Shown here: positions 30,027-37,902 of the stretch, piece by piece
Layout of the letters: every line of letters starts with the position of its first letter
Position numbering within the stretch: the stretch's first letter is position 1
Origin: Clostridia bacterium
Lineage (GTDB): Bacteria > Bacillota > Clostridia > Oscillospirales > Acutalibacteraceae
NCBI GenBank assembly: GCA_017522205.1
Contig: JAFWZS010000036.1
Location: 1-56,690 of the forward strand
Reading direction: 5' to 3'
DNA: 56,690 nt
Made by a program: the position numbers and the translations under genes
The notes under the pieces: generated by a model
Seen by the model: the letters and a program-made list of their open reading frames with translations, nothing else
Databases searched by the model: none
What the model was told of the DNA's origin: nothing

Positions 30027-30032
30027 AGTATA
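30027..30032 (-). promoter_or_regulatory. -10 box of the candidate small RNA
   Basis: Minus-strand TATACT lies 7 bases before the first base of the proposed 5' stem. The -35 region (about 30047-30055, TTGGTT or GCTTGG) is weak. Confidence 0.5.
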
Positions 30033-30121
30033 ACTGCTTTACTTAAAACCAAGCTAAAACAGTTTATAAGATTTTATTAAGATACGGTGTAATCTGTGTG
30101 AAAAATTCTTCACACTACAAA

Positions 30122-30148
30122 CTAAAAAAGCCCCGAAGGGCTTTTTTT
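30122..30148 (-). terminator. Terminator of the NCS2 permease gene
   Basis: AAAAAGCCCC/GGGCTTTTT around GAA overlaps the stop codon of the leftward permease gene and works in both directions. Confidence 0.88.
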
Positions 30149-31526
30149 ACGCTTTTTTCTTGGAGAGTACAAGGTTTGTAATGATACCGAGGATAAGTGC
30201 ACAAGCAATTGCTGTGATTGTAATCTTGCCGAAGGTAAGAGCGAGACCGCCGATACCTGCAATAAGAATTACTGAAACTGTGAAGAGGTTTCTGTTATCC
30301 TCAAGGTCAACTGACTGAACCATCTTAAGACCTGAAACTGCGATGAAGCCGTAAAGAGCCATGCAGATACCACCCATTACGCAAGAGGGAATTGAGTTAA
30401 CAAAAGCAACGAAGGGTGAGAAGAATGCAATAAGCATTGAAAGAACAGCTGCAGTGATAATTGTGTAAACTGATGCGTTTCTTGTAATAGCAACGCAAGC
30501 AACTGATTCGCCGTAGGTTGTGTTGGGGCAGCCGCCGAAAATTGCACCTACCATTGAGCCTACACCGTCACCTAAAAGTGTTCTGTGGAGACCGGGATCT
30601 CTGAGAAGGTCCTTTTCAATGATTGATGAAATGTTCTTGTGGTCAGCGATGTGTTCAGCGAATACAACGAAAGCAACGGGAATGTAAGCTACTGCAAGTG
30701 AGCCGATGTATGCGCCGTCAATTTCCTTGATGCCCTTTATAGCTGTAAGGAATGTGAAATCGGGAAGAGCAAAAATTGAAAGGTTGTTGAATACTGAAAA
30801 GTCGATAATTCTGAGTGCATCGTTACCTGTTTTGATACCGATTACTGTAAAGATTGCTGCTACTGCATAGCCTGAGAGAATACCGATAATAAAGGGGATG
30901 AGCTTAATGCCTTTTTTACCGTAGGTTGAGCAGAGCATAGTTACGAAAAGAGCAATAAGACCGCAGAGGATGCAAATAAGGGGATTTGCTGTCTGAACCA
31001 TTGAAACAGTTTCTACGATTGCGCCGTTTTCAATTGCCTGACCGATTGATTCTACCATATATTCGCCTGACTTGAGGTCGCCGATTGCGTTACCTGCAAG
31101 TGAAAGACCGATGATAGCAACTGTGGGACCGATTACCTGCTTGGGCATAAGTTTGTCAATCCAGTTAACGCCTGCAAATTTAACAACAAGAGCGATAACT
31201 ACATAAACAAGACCTGCAAAAATTGCACCGATAATAAGACCTGCATAGCCCGCCTGCACGGAAACTGCACCTGCAAAAGCTGCAGCCATTGAGCCGAGGA
31301 AAGCGAAGGATGAGCCAAGGAAAACAGGTGAACGCATTTTTGTGAAAAGCACATAGCAGAGTGTACCGATTCCTGCGCCGAAGAGAGCTGCTGTGGGCTG
31401 CATTCCGTTACCTATAATGATAGGAACAACAAGAGTAGCTGCCATAATAGCAAGAAGCTGCTGGAAAGCGTAGATGATGAGTTGTCCGAATTTTGGTTTG
31501 TCATGAATGTCATAGTAAAGTTTCAT
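30147..31526 (-). CDS. NCS2 family nucleobase permease (uracil/xanthine type)
   Basis: A 459-residue membrane protein of the nucleobase-cation symporter-2 family with about 14 helices. MKLYYDIHDKPKFGQ at the start and FAEHIADHKNISSI (about 273-286) with the conserved Glu are typical of UraA-like uracil permeases; VGAIFGGCPNTTYGESVA carries the second conserved motif. Uracil is the likely substrate, by analogy, with xanthine as the alternative. ATG 31526 is chosen because AAGGAGG lies 8 bases upstream; the leader is only about 20 nt, leaving no room for a purine riboswitch. Single-gene unit. Confidence 0.9.
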   Translation of the reverse strand: MKLYYDIHDKPKFGQLIIYAFQQLLAIMAATLVVPIIIGNGMQPTAALFGAGIGTLCYVLFTKMRSPVFLGSSFAFLGSMAAAFAGAVSVQAGYAGLIIGAIFAGLVYVVIALVVKFAGVNWIDKLMPKQVIGPTVAIIGLSLAGNAIGDLKSGEYMVESIGQAIENGAIVETVSMVQTANPLICILCGLIALFVTMLCSTYGKKGIKLIPFIIGILSGYAVAAIFTVIGIKTGNDALRIIDFSVFNNLSIFALPDFTFLTAIKGIKEIDGAYIGSLAVAYIPVAFVVFAEHIADHKNISSIIEKDLLRDPGLHRTLLGDGVGSMVGAIFGGCPNTTYGESVACVAITRNASVYTIITAAVLSMLIAFFSPFVAFVNSIPSCVMGGICMALYGFIAVSGLKMVQSVDLEDNRNLFTVSVILIAGIGGLALTFGKITITAIACALILGIITNLVLSKKKA

Positions 31527-31554
31527 TGAAAAAACCTCCTTATTTATTAAGAAA

Positions 31555-31583
31555 ATTTTATCACAAGAAAAAGCCAAAGTAAA
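31555..31583 (-). promoter_or_regulatory. Promoter of the NCS2 permease gene
   Basis: Minus-strand TTTACT (31578-31583) and TAAAAT (31555-31560) with a 17-bp spacer. Confidence 0.55.
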
Positions 31584-31658
31584 TAGAAATATAACAAGAA
31601 TAAAAAAGAACGATGTAGAAAATATGTGCTGAAACTTGTTGAAAATGGTGAAAAACTG

Positions 31659-31687
31659 TTGAATATTGCAAAATGGAGTGATATAAT
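31659..31687 (+). promoter_or_regulatory. Promoter of the ATC-hydrolase-like gene
   Basis: TTGAAT (31659-31664) and TATAAT (31682-31687) with a 17-bp spacer, 30 bp before the start codon. Confidence 0.7.
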
Positions 31688-31717
31688 CGTATTACCAAAA
31701 TATCGGAGATGATAAAT

Positions 31718-32203
31718 ATGATTAAAAACGAAGCAAAAATTAAAAACCCCATTCTTGATGCAGTAAGAGAACAGCTTGAACACAGAGCACTCTGGCTTTA
31801 CTATCTTACCGATGAAGCAAAGAAAAAGGGACTTGACCCTTATGATTTTGCAGCTGATGCAATCAAGCGCTGCGGACATTTCAACGGGCAGAACCTTGTA
31901 AACAAGGGCAAGACAGATTCACTCAAGGGTCTTAAGAAAACTCTCTTTACTCTTCCAGCGCAGATGGTTTTTGAAATGAAAATCATTGACGTAAAGGACG
32001 ACAGATTTGAGCTTAAGTTCCACTACTGTCCTCTTGTAAAAGCCTGGCAGAAGGCAGGCTGTACAGACGAAGAAATCAGAGTTCTCTGCGACCTTGCAAT
32101 GTGCGGCGACAGAGGTATCGGTGAAAAATACGGCGCTGTTCTTGACCTTCCCGCTACAATCGGTAACGGAGATGACATCTGTCACCTGATTTATCATAAG
32201 TAA
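31718..32203 (+). CDS. L-2-amino-thiazoline-4-carboxylate (ATC) hydrolase-like protein
   Basis: A 161-residue protein resembling the ATC hydrolase family, in which the founding Pseudomonas enzyme opens a thiazoline ring during cysteine formation. The C-terminal part is most telling: HYCPLVKAWQKAGCTDEEI (about 105-123), CDLAMCGDRGI (about 127-137) and a final GNGDDICHLIYH. Most Firmicute relatives are untested, so the reaction is uncertain. Start ATG 31718 has GGAG 9 bases upstream, while the earlier ATG 31709 touches that GGAG. It stands alone, with its own promoter and terminator. Confidence 0.75.
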   Translation: MIKNEAKIKNPILDAVREQLEHRALWLYYLTDEAKKKGLDPYDFAADAIKRCGHFNGQNLVNKGKTDSLKGLKKTLFTLPAQMVFEMKIIDVKDDRFELKFHYCPLVKAWQKAGCTDEEIRVLCDLAMCGDRGIGEKYGAVLDLPATIGNGDDICHLIYHK

Positions 32204-32223
32204 GATTTATCACAATTACAAAA

Positions 32224-32252
32224 ACCACTTGACTCAGGTCAAGTGGTATTTT
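32224..32252 (+). terminator. Terminator of the ATC-hydrolase-like gene
   Basis: ACCACTTGAC (32224-32233) pairs with GTCAAGTGGT (32238-32247), followed by ATTTT. Confidence 0.85.
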
Positions 32253-32260
32253 CGTTAACA

Positions 32261-32290
32261 ATAAAAAAGGACTGCACACGGCAGTCCTTA
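32261..32290 (-). terminator. Terminator of the alkaline phosphatase gene
   Basis: AAGGACTGC and GCAGTCCTT pair around ACACG; on the minus strand the hairpin is followed by TTTTTTATT (32262-32270). It lies beyond the repeat at 32309-32353. Confidence 0.8.
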
Positions 32291-32308
32291 ATTTTGCATT
32301 TTGCTAAG

Positions 32309-32353
32309 CCTTCCCCTTCAGGGGAAGGTGACTGCGAAGCAGTCGGAAGGGGC
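32309..32353. repeat. Double-hairpin intergenic repeat
   Basis: CCTTCCCC/GGGGAAGG (32309-32328) is followed by GACTGC/GCAGTC (32330-32344) and GGAAGGGGC. This CTTCCCC-TCA-GGGGAAG pattern resembles dispersed intergenic elements of gut Clostridia. Only one copy lies in this window, so its repetitive nature is from general knowledge. Confidence 0.5.
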
Positions 32354-32358
32354 AGGAT

Positions 32359-33474
32359 TTATCTTGCAGCAGGGAACTGATCCTTTTCGTAGCCCATTAC
32401 ACGAGCAATCTGAACGGGGATTTCACGGTTCTTAACCTTGTCGCCTGATTTGAAGCCTGCATCTGCAGCTGATACAAATACAGGAACATCAACATTGGTG
32501 TGGCTGCCTGAGGTGTAGTAGTATTCGTCCTTGTCTGCGTTATACTTGATGCCGCCTGTTTCGTGGTCAGCTGTTACAACAACAAGAGTTTCGCCGTCTG
32601 CTGCCGCAAATTCAAGAGCAGCTGCAACAGCCTTGTCAAATTCTACTGTGCTCATTGTTGCACCTTCGAATTCGTTGTCGTGTGAGAATTTGTCAATGCA
32701 TGCGCCCTCAACCATAAGGAAGAAACCGTCTTCATCAGCGGAGAGAATTTCAATTGCCTTTTCTGTCATTTCCTCAATTGTGGGGGTATTGTGGTTGTTA
32801 GTGCAGTGCTTGAGATCGTCAAAGCTGAACTGAGCGAAGCTTCTGCTGCCGGCAGTGAGAGCCATAAGCTCATCTTCATTGTCAACATAGGTAAAGCCGT
32901 TTGCCTTTGTATTCTCCTCGTTGATGCTTTCGCTTGAAGCACCCCAGATAAGGTCAAGATCTGAAGCAAGCTGATCCTTTGAAATATCCTTTTCCATTGT
33001 TCTTGAAAGAGCATGGGCTGAGAATGAAGAGGGAGTAGCACCGCTTGTCTTGTCAGTTGTAACAACACCTGCAGCTTTGCCGTCTCTCTTTACAAGCTCG
33101 CAGAGGTTGATAGGCACATTGAAATCATTGATTGTGAACGGATCAAAGGGGAAAAGTCCGAGAGAGTTAATCCACACTCTGCAGCCTGTTGAAAGGGCTG
33201 TACCGCCTGCAGCTGAGTCTGTTGCGGGGATAAGGAATGAGTGGGTCTGTGACTGTGCCTTTACGGGCATAGTTTCCATAGTGAGAGATACGCCTCTCTG
33301 AGCCTTTGTAGCATCAAGAGTATTAAAGCCCATGCCGTCACCAATCATAAGAATAACGTTTTTGTACTTGCCTTCTGTGTAGTCGTCGCTTACGTTGCCT
33401 GTCATACCGATAAAGCCGTAAACAGCCATAAAGATTGCCATTGCAGTTGCGACTGCCTTTTTGATTACTGCCAT
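32359..33474 (-). CDS. Alkaline phosphatase (PhoA family), exported
   Basis: A 371-residue phosphomonoesterase of the PhoA superfamily. An N-terminal signal or anchor (about 5-25) leads to MIGDGMGFNT (metal-binding Asp, about 44-53), the nucleophile Ser in ATDSAAGGTAL (about 84-94), TDKTSGATPSSFSAH, EGACIDKFSHDNE and TADHETGG, giving the two-zinc/magnesium ligand set. It would free phosphate outside the cell. ATG 33474 follows AAGGAG by 9 bases. No PhoB-type site was recognised in the promoter. Confidence 0.92.
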   Translation of the reverse strand: MAVIKKAVATAMAIFMAVYGFIGMTGNVSDDYTEGKYKNVILMIGDGMGFNTLDATKAQRGVSLTMETMPVKAQSQTHSFLIPATDSAAGGTALSTGCRVWINSLGLFPFDPFTINDFNVPINLCELVKRDGKAAGVVTTDKTSGATPSSFSAHALSRTMEKDISKDQLASDLDLIWGASSESINEENTKANGFTYVDNEDELMALTAGSRSFAQFSFDDLKHCTNNHNTPTIEEMTEKAIEILSADEDGFFLMVEGACIDKFSHDNEFEGATMSTVEFDKAVAAALEFAAADGETLVVVTADHETGGIKYNADKDEYYYTSGSHTNVDVPVFVSAADAGFKSGDKVKNREIPVQIARVMGYEKDQFPAAR

Positions 33475-33507
33475 AATAATTTCTCCTTTTCTTTTTGGAA
33501 TGAATAA

Positions 33508-33536
33508 ATTATACACTCTGCCTTAGCTTTTTGCAA
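33508..33536 (-). promoter_or_regulatory. Promoter of the alkaline phosphatase gene
   Basis: Minus-strand TTGCAA (33531-33536) and TATAAT (33508-33513) with a 17-bp spacer. Confidence 0.7.
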
Positions 33537-33565
33537 GATTTTTCCTCATAAAAAATCTTAGATGC

Positions 33566-33593
33566 TTGACTTTTAAAATCTCTGTGGTAGAAT
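33566..33593 (+). promoter_or_regulatory. Promoter of the MFS transporter gene
   Basis: TTGACT (33566-33571) and TAGAAT (33588-33593) with a 16-bp spacer, divergent from the phosphatase promoter. Confidence 0.65.
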
Positions 33594-33624
33594 TTTCAGA
33601 GTAATACTTTCAGGAGAATTCAAA

Positions 33625-34809
33625 ATGGCAATCAGAAATAATTTCAAGCATACATTTTACGCTTCATACGGCGGATATTTTGTTCAGGCAATAATCAATA
33701 ATTTTTTACCCCTTTTATTTCTGACTTTTCAAAGGGACTTCAGTCTGCCTTATGACAAAATATCGCTTCTTATTGTAATAAACTTCGGATTTCAGCTGGT
33801 GGTGGATTACTTCTCGGCATACTTTATTGACAGAATCGGCTACAGAAGATGCACAATAATTGCACACGTTCTCGCTTCTGCAGGTCTTATGAGCCTCAGC
33901 GTTCTGCCCTACATAATGTCGCCTTATATAGGCATTATCATTTCTATTATTATATATGCAACGGGCAGCGGCCTTATTGAGGTTATTGTAAGCCCCCTTG
34001 TTGAAGCTTGTCCGAGTGAGCGAAAAGAGGCAGCAATGAGCCTTCTCCATTCATTTTACTGCTGGGGACATATGTGCGTTGTGCTTTTATCCACCTTGTT
34101 CTTTACCGTCTTTTCGGTAAACAATTGGAGAATTCTTGCCGTTTTGTGGGCGATTATTCCAATGCTCAACGGAATTTATTTCTGCTTCGTACCCTTCCCT
34201 GATATTCTTGACGAAAGCAAGGGAATGAGTATGAAGGAGCTTTTCAAAACAAAGCTTTTTTACGTTTTTGCTCTCGTTATGCTCTGCTCAGGAGCAAGTG
34301 AGCAGGCTATGAGCCAGTGGGCATCAGCCTTTGCCGAGTCGGGACTTCAGGTTTCCAAAACCATGGGCGATTTGCTCGGACCTTGTATGTTCGCTTTTCT
34401 CATGGGCAGTGCGAGACTGCTTTACTCAAAAATAAGCGAAAGGTTTTCTCTTTCTGCAGTTATGGTAGCAAGCGGTGCACTTTGCGCGGTCAGCTATCTC
34501 GTTGCGTCACTTTCACCTTTTCCTATTGTGTCGCTTATCGGCTGTGCAGTCTGCGGCTTTTCCGTAGGCGTAATGTGGCCCGGCACCTTCTCTCTTGCGG
34601 CACTGAAAATGCCAAAGGGCGGAACAGCTCTTTTTGCAATGCTTGCCCTTTTCGGCGACAGCGGCTGCTCTCTCGGCCCTGCAGTAGTGGGAGGCGGTAT
34701 CACACTTTTCGACGGAGATTTCTCAAAGGGGCTTCTTCTTGCCCTTATGTTCCCCATCCTTCTTGTTGTGGGTGTTGTTCTTCAGAGAAAAAGCAAAGCC
34801 ACAGATTGA
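33625..34809 (+). CDS. MFS transporter (FHS/FucP-like)
   Basis: A 394-residue permease with 12 predicted helices in two sets of six. The region after helix 2, YFIDRIGYRRC (about 66-76), is the MFS loop motif, and VCGFSVGVMWPGTFSLA (about 311-327) resembles the sugar-transporting FHS branch. The substrate cannot be read and neighbours do not help. AGGAG precedes ATG 33625. It carries its own promoter, as does the next gene. Confidence 0.8.
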   Translation: MAIRNNFKHTFYASYGGYFVQAIINNFLPLLFLTFQRDFSLPYDKISLLIVINFGFQLVVDYFSAYFIDRIGYRRCTIIAHVLASAGLMSLSVLPYIMSPYIGIIISIIIYATGSGLIEVIVSPLVEACPSERKEAAMSLLHSFYCWGHMCVVLLSTLFFTVFSVNNWRILAVLWAIIPMLNGIYFCFVPFPDILDESKGMSMKELFKTKLFYVFALVMLCSGASEQAMSQWASAFAESGLQVSKTMGDLLGPCMFAFLMGSARLLYSKISERFSLSAVMVASGALCAVSYLVASLSPFPIVSLIGCAVCGFSVGVMWPGTFSLAALKMPKGGTALFAMLALFGDSGCSLGPAVVGGGITLFDGDFSKGLLLALMFPILLVVGVVLQRKSKATD

Positions 34810-34835
34810 CAGAAATATGTAAATCGTGGTAAAAT
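34806..34835 (+). promoter_or_regulatory. Promoter of the secreted protein gene at 34864
   Basis: TTGACA (34806-34811) overlaps the preceding stop codon; TAAAAT (34830-34835) follows after 18 bp. Confidence 0.7.
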
Positions 34836-34863
34836 ATCCTAAATAATAAAAGGAGACAGAACA

Positions 34864-35925
34864 ATGAAAAAATTTGTTGCAATTTTACTTTCAATACTTA
34901 CTGTTGTTTCTCTTTTAGGAGGAGTGACAGCTTTTGCTGAGAACGAGAGGGCATACCTTGCTTTGGCAGACGATACTCCCATATCCTATAAGGAAGTGCA
35001 TGATGCAAAGGCATATATGTCGGTTTTTTATCTTGCAAACTCAATCTTCAGTTATGAATTTGATGTGATTCTTCCCGACGGAAGCGTAAGACCTCTCAAA
35101 GCAGAAAAGGATATTACGGCAGAAGACAGAAAGAATGTACAGTATTTAAGCTACGGTGAACCGTATATTGATTTTGCTGAGCTTGAAGAAGCAAAAAAGA
35201 ACGGTGAAAGCACAGTTCCGGTACATGTTTATCTTACTCTCAGCGAGAAAGATGCAGACTCGGATACATTCTCCGTTCTTTATAAAAGAGATGTAACTGT
35301 TGAAAAGCCTATGGTTTCTACCGTTATTGCATCAATCACCCCTACCAAAAATCTTCCCGCTTACGCTTATGAAGGCTCTGAATCAGCAGTTCTCGACGCA
35401 ACAGTTTTTGAGGTTAAGTATTGGGACGGAACCCCAAAAACTCTCACCCCCGTGAAAACTGCCACTGACGAGAAGGCTCACTATACGCTTGACGGCAAAG
35501 AGCTCTCTTATGATGTAAACCATGACAGCAAAAGAATTTTCATTTCTTATCTCGATTCAAGCTGCTTTATTGAAATTCCGGAAATCAAGGAATTTCCTTT
35601 TGAGTCCATTGAGCTCATTGAATGTGAGCTTCAGGGTGATATGCCGGTGAAACTGACTTACAAAATTTTACGTAAGGGCAGTATGCAGGCTGAAAAATAT
35701 GTAAAAGAAGTAAACGCATACAGCGGTTACATTGATTCAATTGACGGATATCCCGTTGAATACTTCACAGAAGGCTCGAAATATACAAGCACTGTTGAAA
35801 TTTCATTGGGTAACAGCCTGAAAGATTCAAAAACCTACGAAATGGAGCAGCAGAGCTTTCTGCAGAAGCTCATTGCGAAAATAGTCTGGTTCTTCAAGCA
35901 GATTTTTGAAGCAGGTATATTTTAA
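34864..35925 (+). CDS. Secreted protein with amphipathic C-terminal tail, unknown family
   Basis: A 353-residue exported protein that I do not recognise. The signal peptide runs to about residue 24 (GGVTAFA). The mature part is rich in charged and beta-type sequence with no catalytic motif visible, and may be two or three beta-sandwich domains. The end, from about 332, is an aromatic/aliphatic amphipathic stretch (FLQKLIAKIVWFFKQIF) similar in character to the tail of the secreted hydrolase at 1524-2549. Such tails may hold proteins at the membrane. AAAGGAGA precedes the start, and a strong terminator follows. Confidence 0.75.
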   Translation: MKKFVAILLSILTVVSLLGGVTAFAENERAYLALADDTPISYKEVHDAKAYMSVFYLANSIFSYEFDVILPDGSVRPLKAEKDITAEDRKNVQYLSYGEPYIDFAELEEAKKNGESTVPVHVYLTLSEKDADSDTFSVLYKRDVTVEKPMVSTVIASITPTKNLPAYAYEGSESAVLDATVFEVKYWDGTPKTLTPVKTATDEKAHYTLDGKELSYDVNHDSKRIFISYLDSSCFIEIPEIKEFPFESIELIECELQGDMPVKLTYKILRKGSMQAEKYVKEVNAYSGYIDSIDGYPVEYFTEGSKYTSTVEISLGNSLKDSKTYEMEQQSFLQKLIAKIVWFFKQIFEAGIF

Positions 35926-35927
35926 TA

Positions 35928-35962
35928 GCTAAAAAGTGGTCGGCGAACCGACCACTTTTTTA
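35928..35962. terminator. Bidirectional terminator
   Basis: AAAAAGTGGTCGG (35931-35943) pairs with CCGACCACTTTTT (35948-35960) around CGAA. It serves the rightward secreted protein gene and the leftward liaG-like gene. Confidence 0.92.
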
Positions 35963-36781
35963 CTTGCTATAAAACTCGATTTTTACGTTACCTATTCCGG
36001 CATCAACGTCAAGCTTATTTTCACCGTCTCCGTAGCTTCCTTCATCAGCAATACTGTTGCCGTTTACGGTTAAAAGTCCTATGCCTTTTTCTGCGTGAAT
36101 AGAGTAGGTTTCCGGCTTGCCCTTAAGAGTAATGTCCGTCTGACCTATACCGCAGTCAATTTCACTTTTGCCGAGAATGTAGGAGGTCATTGTAAGCTTA
36201 CCCATACCGATATCCAGATCAAGATTTCTCAGCGAACAGCCTTCGATTGAAGCCTTGCCCATTCCCGTGTCAATATCTGTTTCCTTGGTGGATTTGCAGC
36301 CTTCAATTTTTAATTCGCCTGCACCAAGGTCGAGTTTGACTTTTTCTGAAGAAATGCCGTCAAGAAAAACGTTGCCTGCAGCTGAAGAAACAGTAAGCTT
36401 CTGAAGCTTCAAATCTTTCGGAATATATATAATTAAAGAGTTGTTGCCGTCGCTGTCGAGGAAGTTTAAACTCTTCTGAGTTACAGTTAGCTTTTCTTTT
36501 GTAATTTTGCTTTTTATACTTTCGTTGTTGGTTTCAAATTTGAATTTGTCTCCCGATTTAATCCAGACACTGACACTGTTTACTTCAATATCAATTGTGT
36601 CTACATTTGTGTCGATGTCTCCCTCAAGAAATGAGCCGGTCTGCTGAAGTTCCACTTCGTCTCCTGAGAAAATATTTGAAACAATTGTAAGTGCGCCCAT
36701 AGCACCCGAGGCAATACTGAAAATAATCATAACCGCAAGAGCTATGGCGAAATATTTAATTACTTTTTGAAAGGCTGTCAT
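35960..36781 (-). CDS. DUF4097 beta-strand repeat protein (LiaG-like)
   Basis: A 273-residue membrane-anchored protein. One helix (about 10-33) is followed by an outside part built of repeated short beta-strands (for instance DIDTGMGKASIEG, LDIGMGKLTM, DCGIGQTDI), the mark of DUF4097/LiaG-like adhesin-type beta-solenoids. Its ATG overlaps the stop of the preceding liaF-like gene (ATGA at 36778-36781), so the two are coupled. In Bacillus liaG and liaF lie together in the operon that answers cell-wall antibiotics; a similar envelope role is inferred here. Confidence 0.85.
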   Translation of the reverse strand: MTAFQKVIKYFAIALAVMIIFSIASGAMGALTIVSNIFSGDEVELQQTGSFLEGDIDTNVDTIDIEVNSVSVWIKSGDKFKFETNNESIKSKITKEKLTVTQKSLNFLDSDGNNSLIIYIPKDLKLQKLTVSSAAGNVFLDGISSEKVKLDLGAGELKIEGCKSTKETDIDTGMGKASIEGCSLRNLDLDIGMGKLTMTSYILGKSEIDCGIGQTDITLKGKPETYSIHAEKGIGLLTVNGNSIADEGSYGDGENKLDVDAGIGNVKIEFYSK

Positions 36782-37455
36782 TTGATGTCAATACCTCCGA
36801 ACAGACAAGTTGCATTGATGTAAAGCGTTACCGGTGCATCAATAACCTTTGATGCTCTTTTGTCAGAAACTCCGCCGAAAATAGGGGTTGCGGCAACCTT
36901 AACGTTCACATTGTCAGGCACGTGAATTGTTACACCGCCAAAAATTGCACTTGCATGTACAGCACAGTCCGCTGTCATAATTACATTTTTAAGGTTGCAG
37001 TTCACTGAACCGAAAATACCGCTGAGTGTGCAGCCGTCAAAAACCTCACCGCCGAAATCTACATTCTGTTCTGAAAAGGTTGCACAGATTTCTCTGTCGC
37101 TCTTTTTAAAGCTGCGAATCTTTTTTGCAGCTTTGCCGCCGAGAAAATCCTTGAAAATAAAAGCAAGACCCAATACAACAAGAATAGCGGGCACCATAAG
37201 CTTCATAAGAATTTCAAAGTCAATAAGATCCTGACAGGCGAGCAGAAGAAACACACCTACACCGCAACCGATAAGGTTGAAGGTTTTGTTGCTGTCTCTA
37301 AAAAGACCGATAAAGCAGGGAACAATAATAAAAAGTGTCCACCAACCGTCAAAGAAAAGATCTATGTTCGTAATTTCGAGGGCGTTAAGTCCTAAAATCA
37401 AGCCTACCGCTACAAGGACAAGACCCCAGAGAATATTAGTGATTTTATTATTCAT
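36778..37455 (-). CDS. LiaF-like membrane protein
   Basis: A 225-residue protein. Four N-terminal helices (about 8-105, DUF5668-like) precede a C-terminal beta domain with LSGIFGSVNCNL, ASAIFGGVTIHV, ATPIFGGVSD and CLFGGIDI repeats, as in LiaF and related envelope-stress proteins. LiaF restrains the LiaS kinase in Bacillus, but no liaRS-type kinase or regulator is adjacent; the nearest two-component pair is 11 kb away. ATG 37455 has AAAGGAG 8 bases upstream. Confidence 0.85.
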   Translation of the reverse strand: MNNKITNILWGLVLVAVGLILGLNALEITNIDLFFDGWWTLFIIVPCFIGLFRDSNKTFNLIGCGVGVFLLLACQDLIDFEILMKLMVPAILVVLGLAFIFKDFLGGKAAKKIRSFKKSDREICATFSEQNVDFGGEVFDGCTLSGIFGSVNCNLKNVIMTADCAVHASAIFGGVTIHVPDNVNVKVAATPIFGGVSDKRASKVIDAPVTLYINATCLFGGIDIK

Positions 37456-37487
37456 TTTATACACTCCTTTGTGTTTTTCTTGGTTTC

Positions 37488-37517
37488 AGTATATCACCCA
37501 TAGCGAAATTTTGTCAA
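37488..37517 (-). promoter_or_regulatory. Promoter of the liaF/liaG-like pair
   Basis: Minus-strand TTGACA (37512-37517) and TATACT (37488-37493) with an 18-bp spacer and a TG before the -10. Confidence 0.8.
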
Positions 37518-37518
37518 G

Positions 37519-37543
37519 AAAAAGCACCCACAAAAATGTGGGT
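37519..37543 (-). terminator. Terminator of the His-rich microprotein gene
   Basis: ACCCACA (37526-37532) pairs with TGTGGGT (37537-37543); on the minus strand it is followed by GCTTTTTC. It lies directly before the -35 box of the liaF-like gene. Confidence 0.75.
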
Positions 37544-37545
37544 AC

Positions 37546-37583
37546 TCGGTATTGCTGTTCTTGTGCATTTATCGGTAGGCTGA
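37546..37583. repeat. Dispersed intergenic repeat, copy B
   Basis: TCGGTATTGCTGTTCTTGTG and the following CATTTATCGGTAGGCTGA match copy C at 46720-46757 with few differences and copy A at 101-124 over the last 24 bases. It ends at the stop codon of the microprotein gene. Confidence 0.65.
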
Positions 37584-37802
37584 TCAGTGCTCGTCGTAGT
37601 GAGTTACACCGTCCTCGTGTACATGATAGGTGGGTTCATAACCCTCGTCATAATGGGTTGAGCCGTCCTCGTGTACATGGTAACCGGGATTTGTTGAGCC
37701 TGAATTGTTGCTCATAATTACTGCAACAATTGCGAGAATAAGCACAACAATTGCAACGGGGATAAAAATATGCTTCATGGTAAGCTTCTTTTTGCTTCTC
37801 AT
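37584..37802 (-). CDS. 72-residue membrane-anchored His/Asp repeat protein
   Basis: A small protein with a basic start (MRSKKKLTMKH), one helix (about 11-30) and an outward tail of two near-identical repeats: YHVHEDGSTHYDEG (about 41-54) and YHVHEDGVTHYDEH (about 59-72). Each repeat carries three His and three or four acidic residues, a strong hint of metal (zinc, nickel or copper) binding. AAGGAG precedes ATG 37802, and a near-perfect promoter drives it, so it is a real gene. I do not know a named family. It might buffer or pass metal at the cell surface. Confidence 0.8.
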   Translation of the reverse strand: MRSKKKLTMKHIFIPVAIVVLILAIVAVIMSNNSGSTNPGYHVHEDGSTHYDEGYEPTYHVHEDGVTHYDEH

Positions 37803-37836
37803 TTTTATTTCTCCTTATATTAATCTGTTGAGCAAT

Positions 37837-37866
37837 ATTATAGCAGAAAACCATACTGATTGTCAA
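37837..37866 (-). promoter_or_regulatory. Consensus promoter of the His-rich microprotein gene
   Basis: Minus-strand TTGACA (37861-37866) and TATAAT (37837-37842), both perfect, with an 18-bp spacer. Confidence 0.88.
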
Positions 37867-37867
37867 A

Positions 37868-37897
37868 CAAAAATTCTCCCACGCTCAGGTGGGAGAA
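37868..37897 (-). terminator. Terminator of the DUF2804 gene
   Basis: TTCTCCCAC (37874-37882) pairs with GTGGGAGAA (37889-37897); the minus strand continues TTTTTG. Confidence 0.88.
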
Positions 37898-37902
37898 AAA
37901 AT

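Noticed and set aside
31527-31560. Purine riboswitch before the NCS2 permease
   Set aside because: The promoter leaves a leader of only about 20-30 nt, too short for the aptamer.
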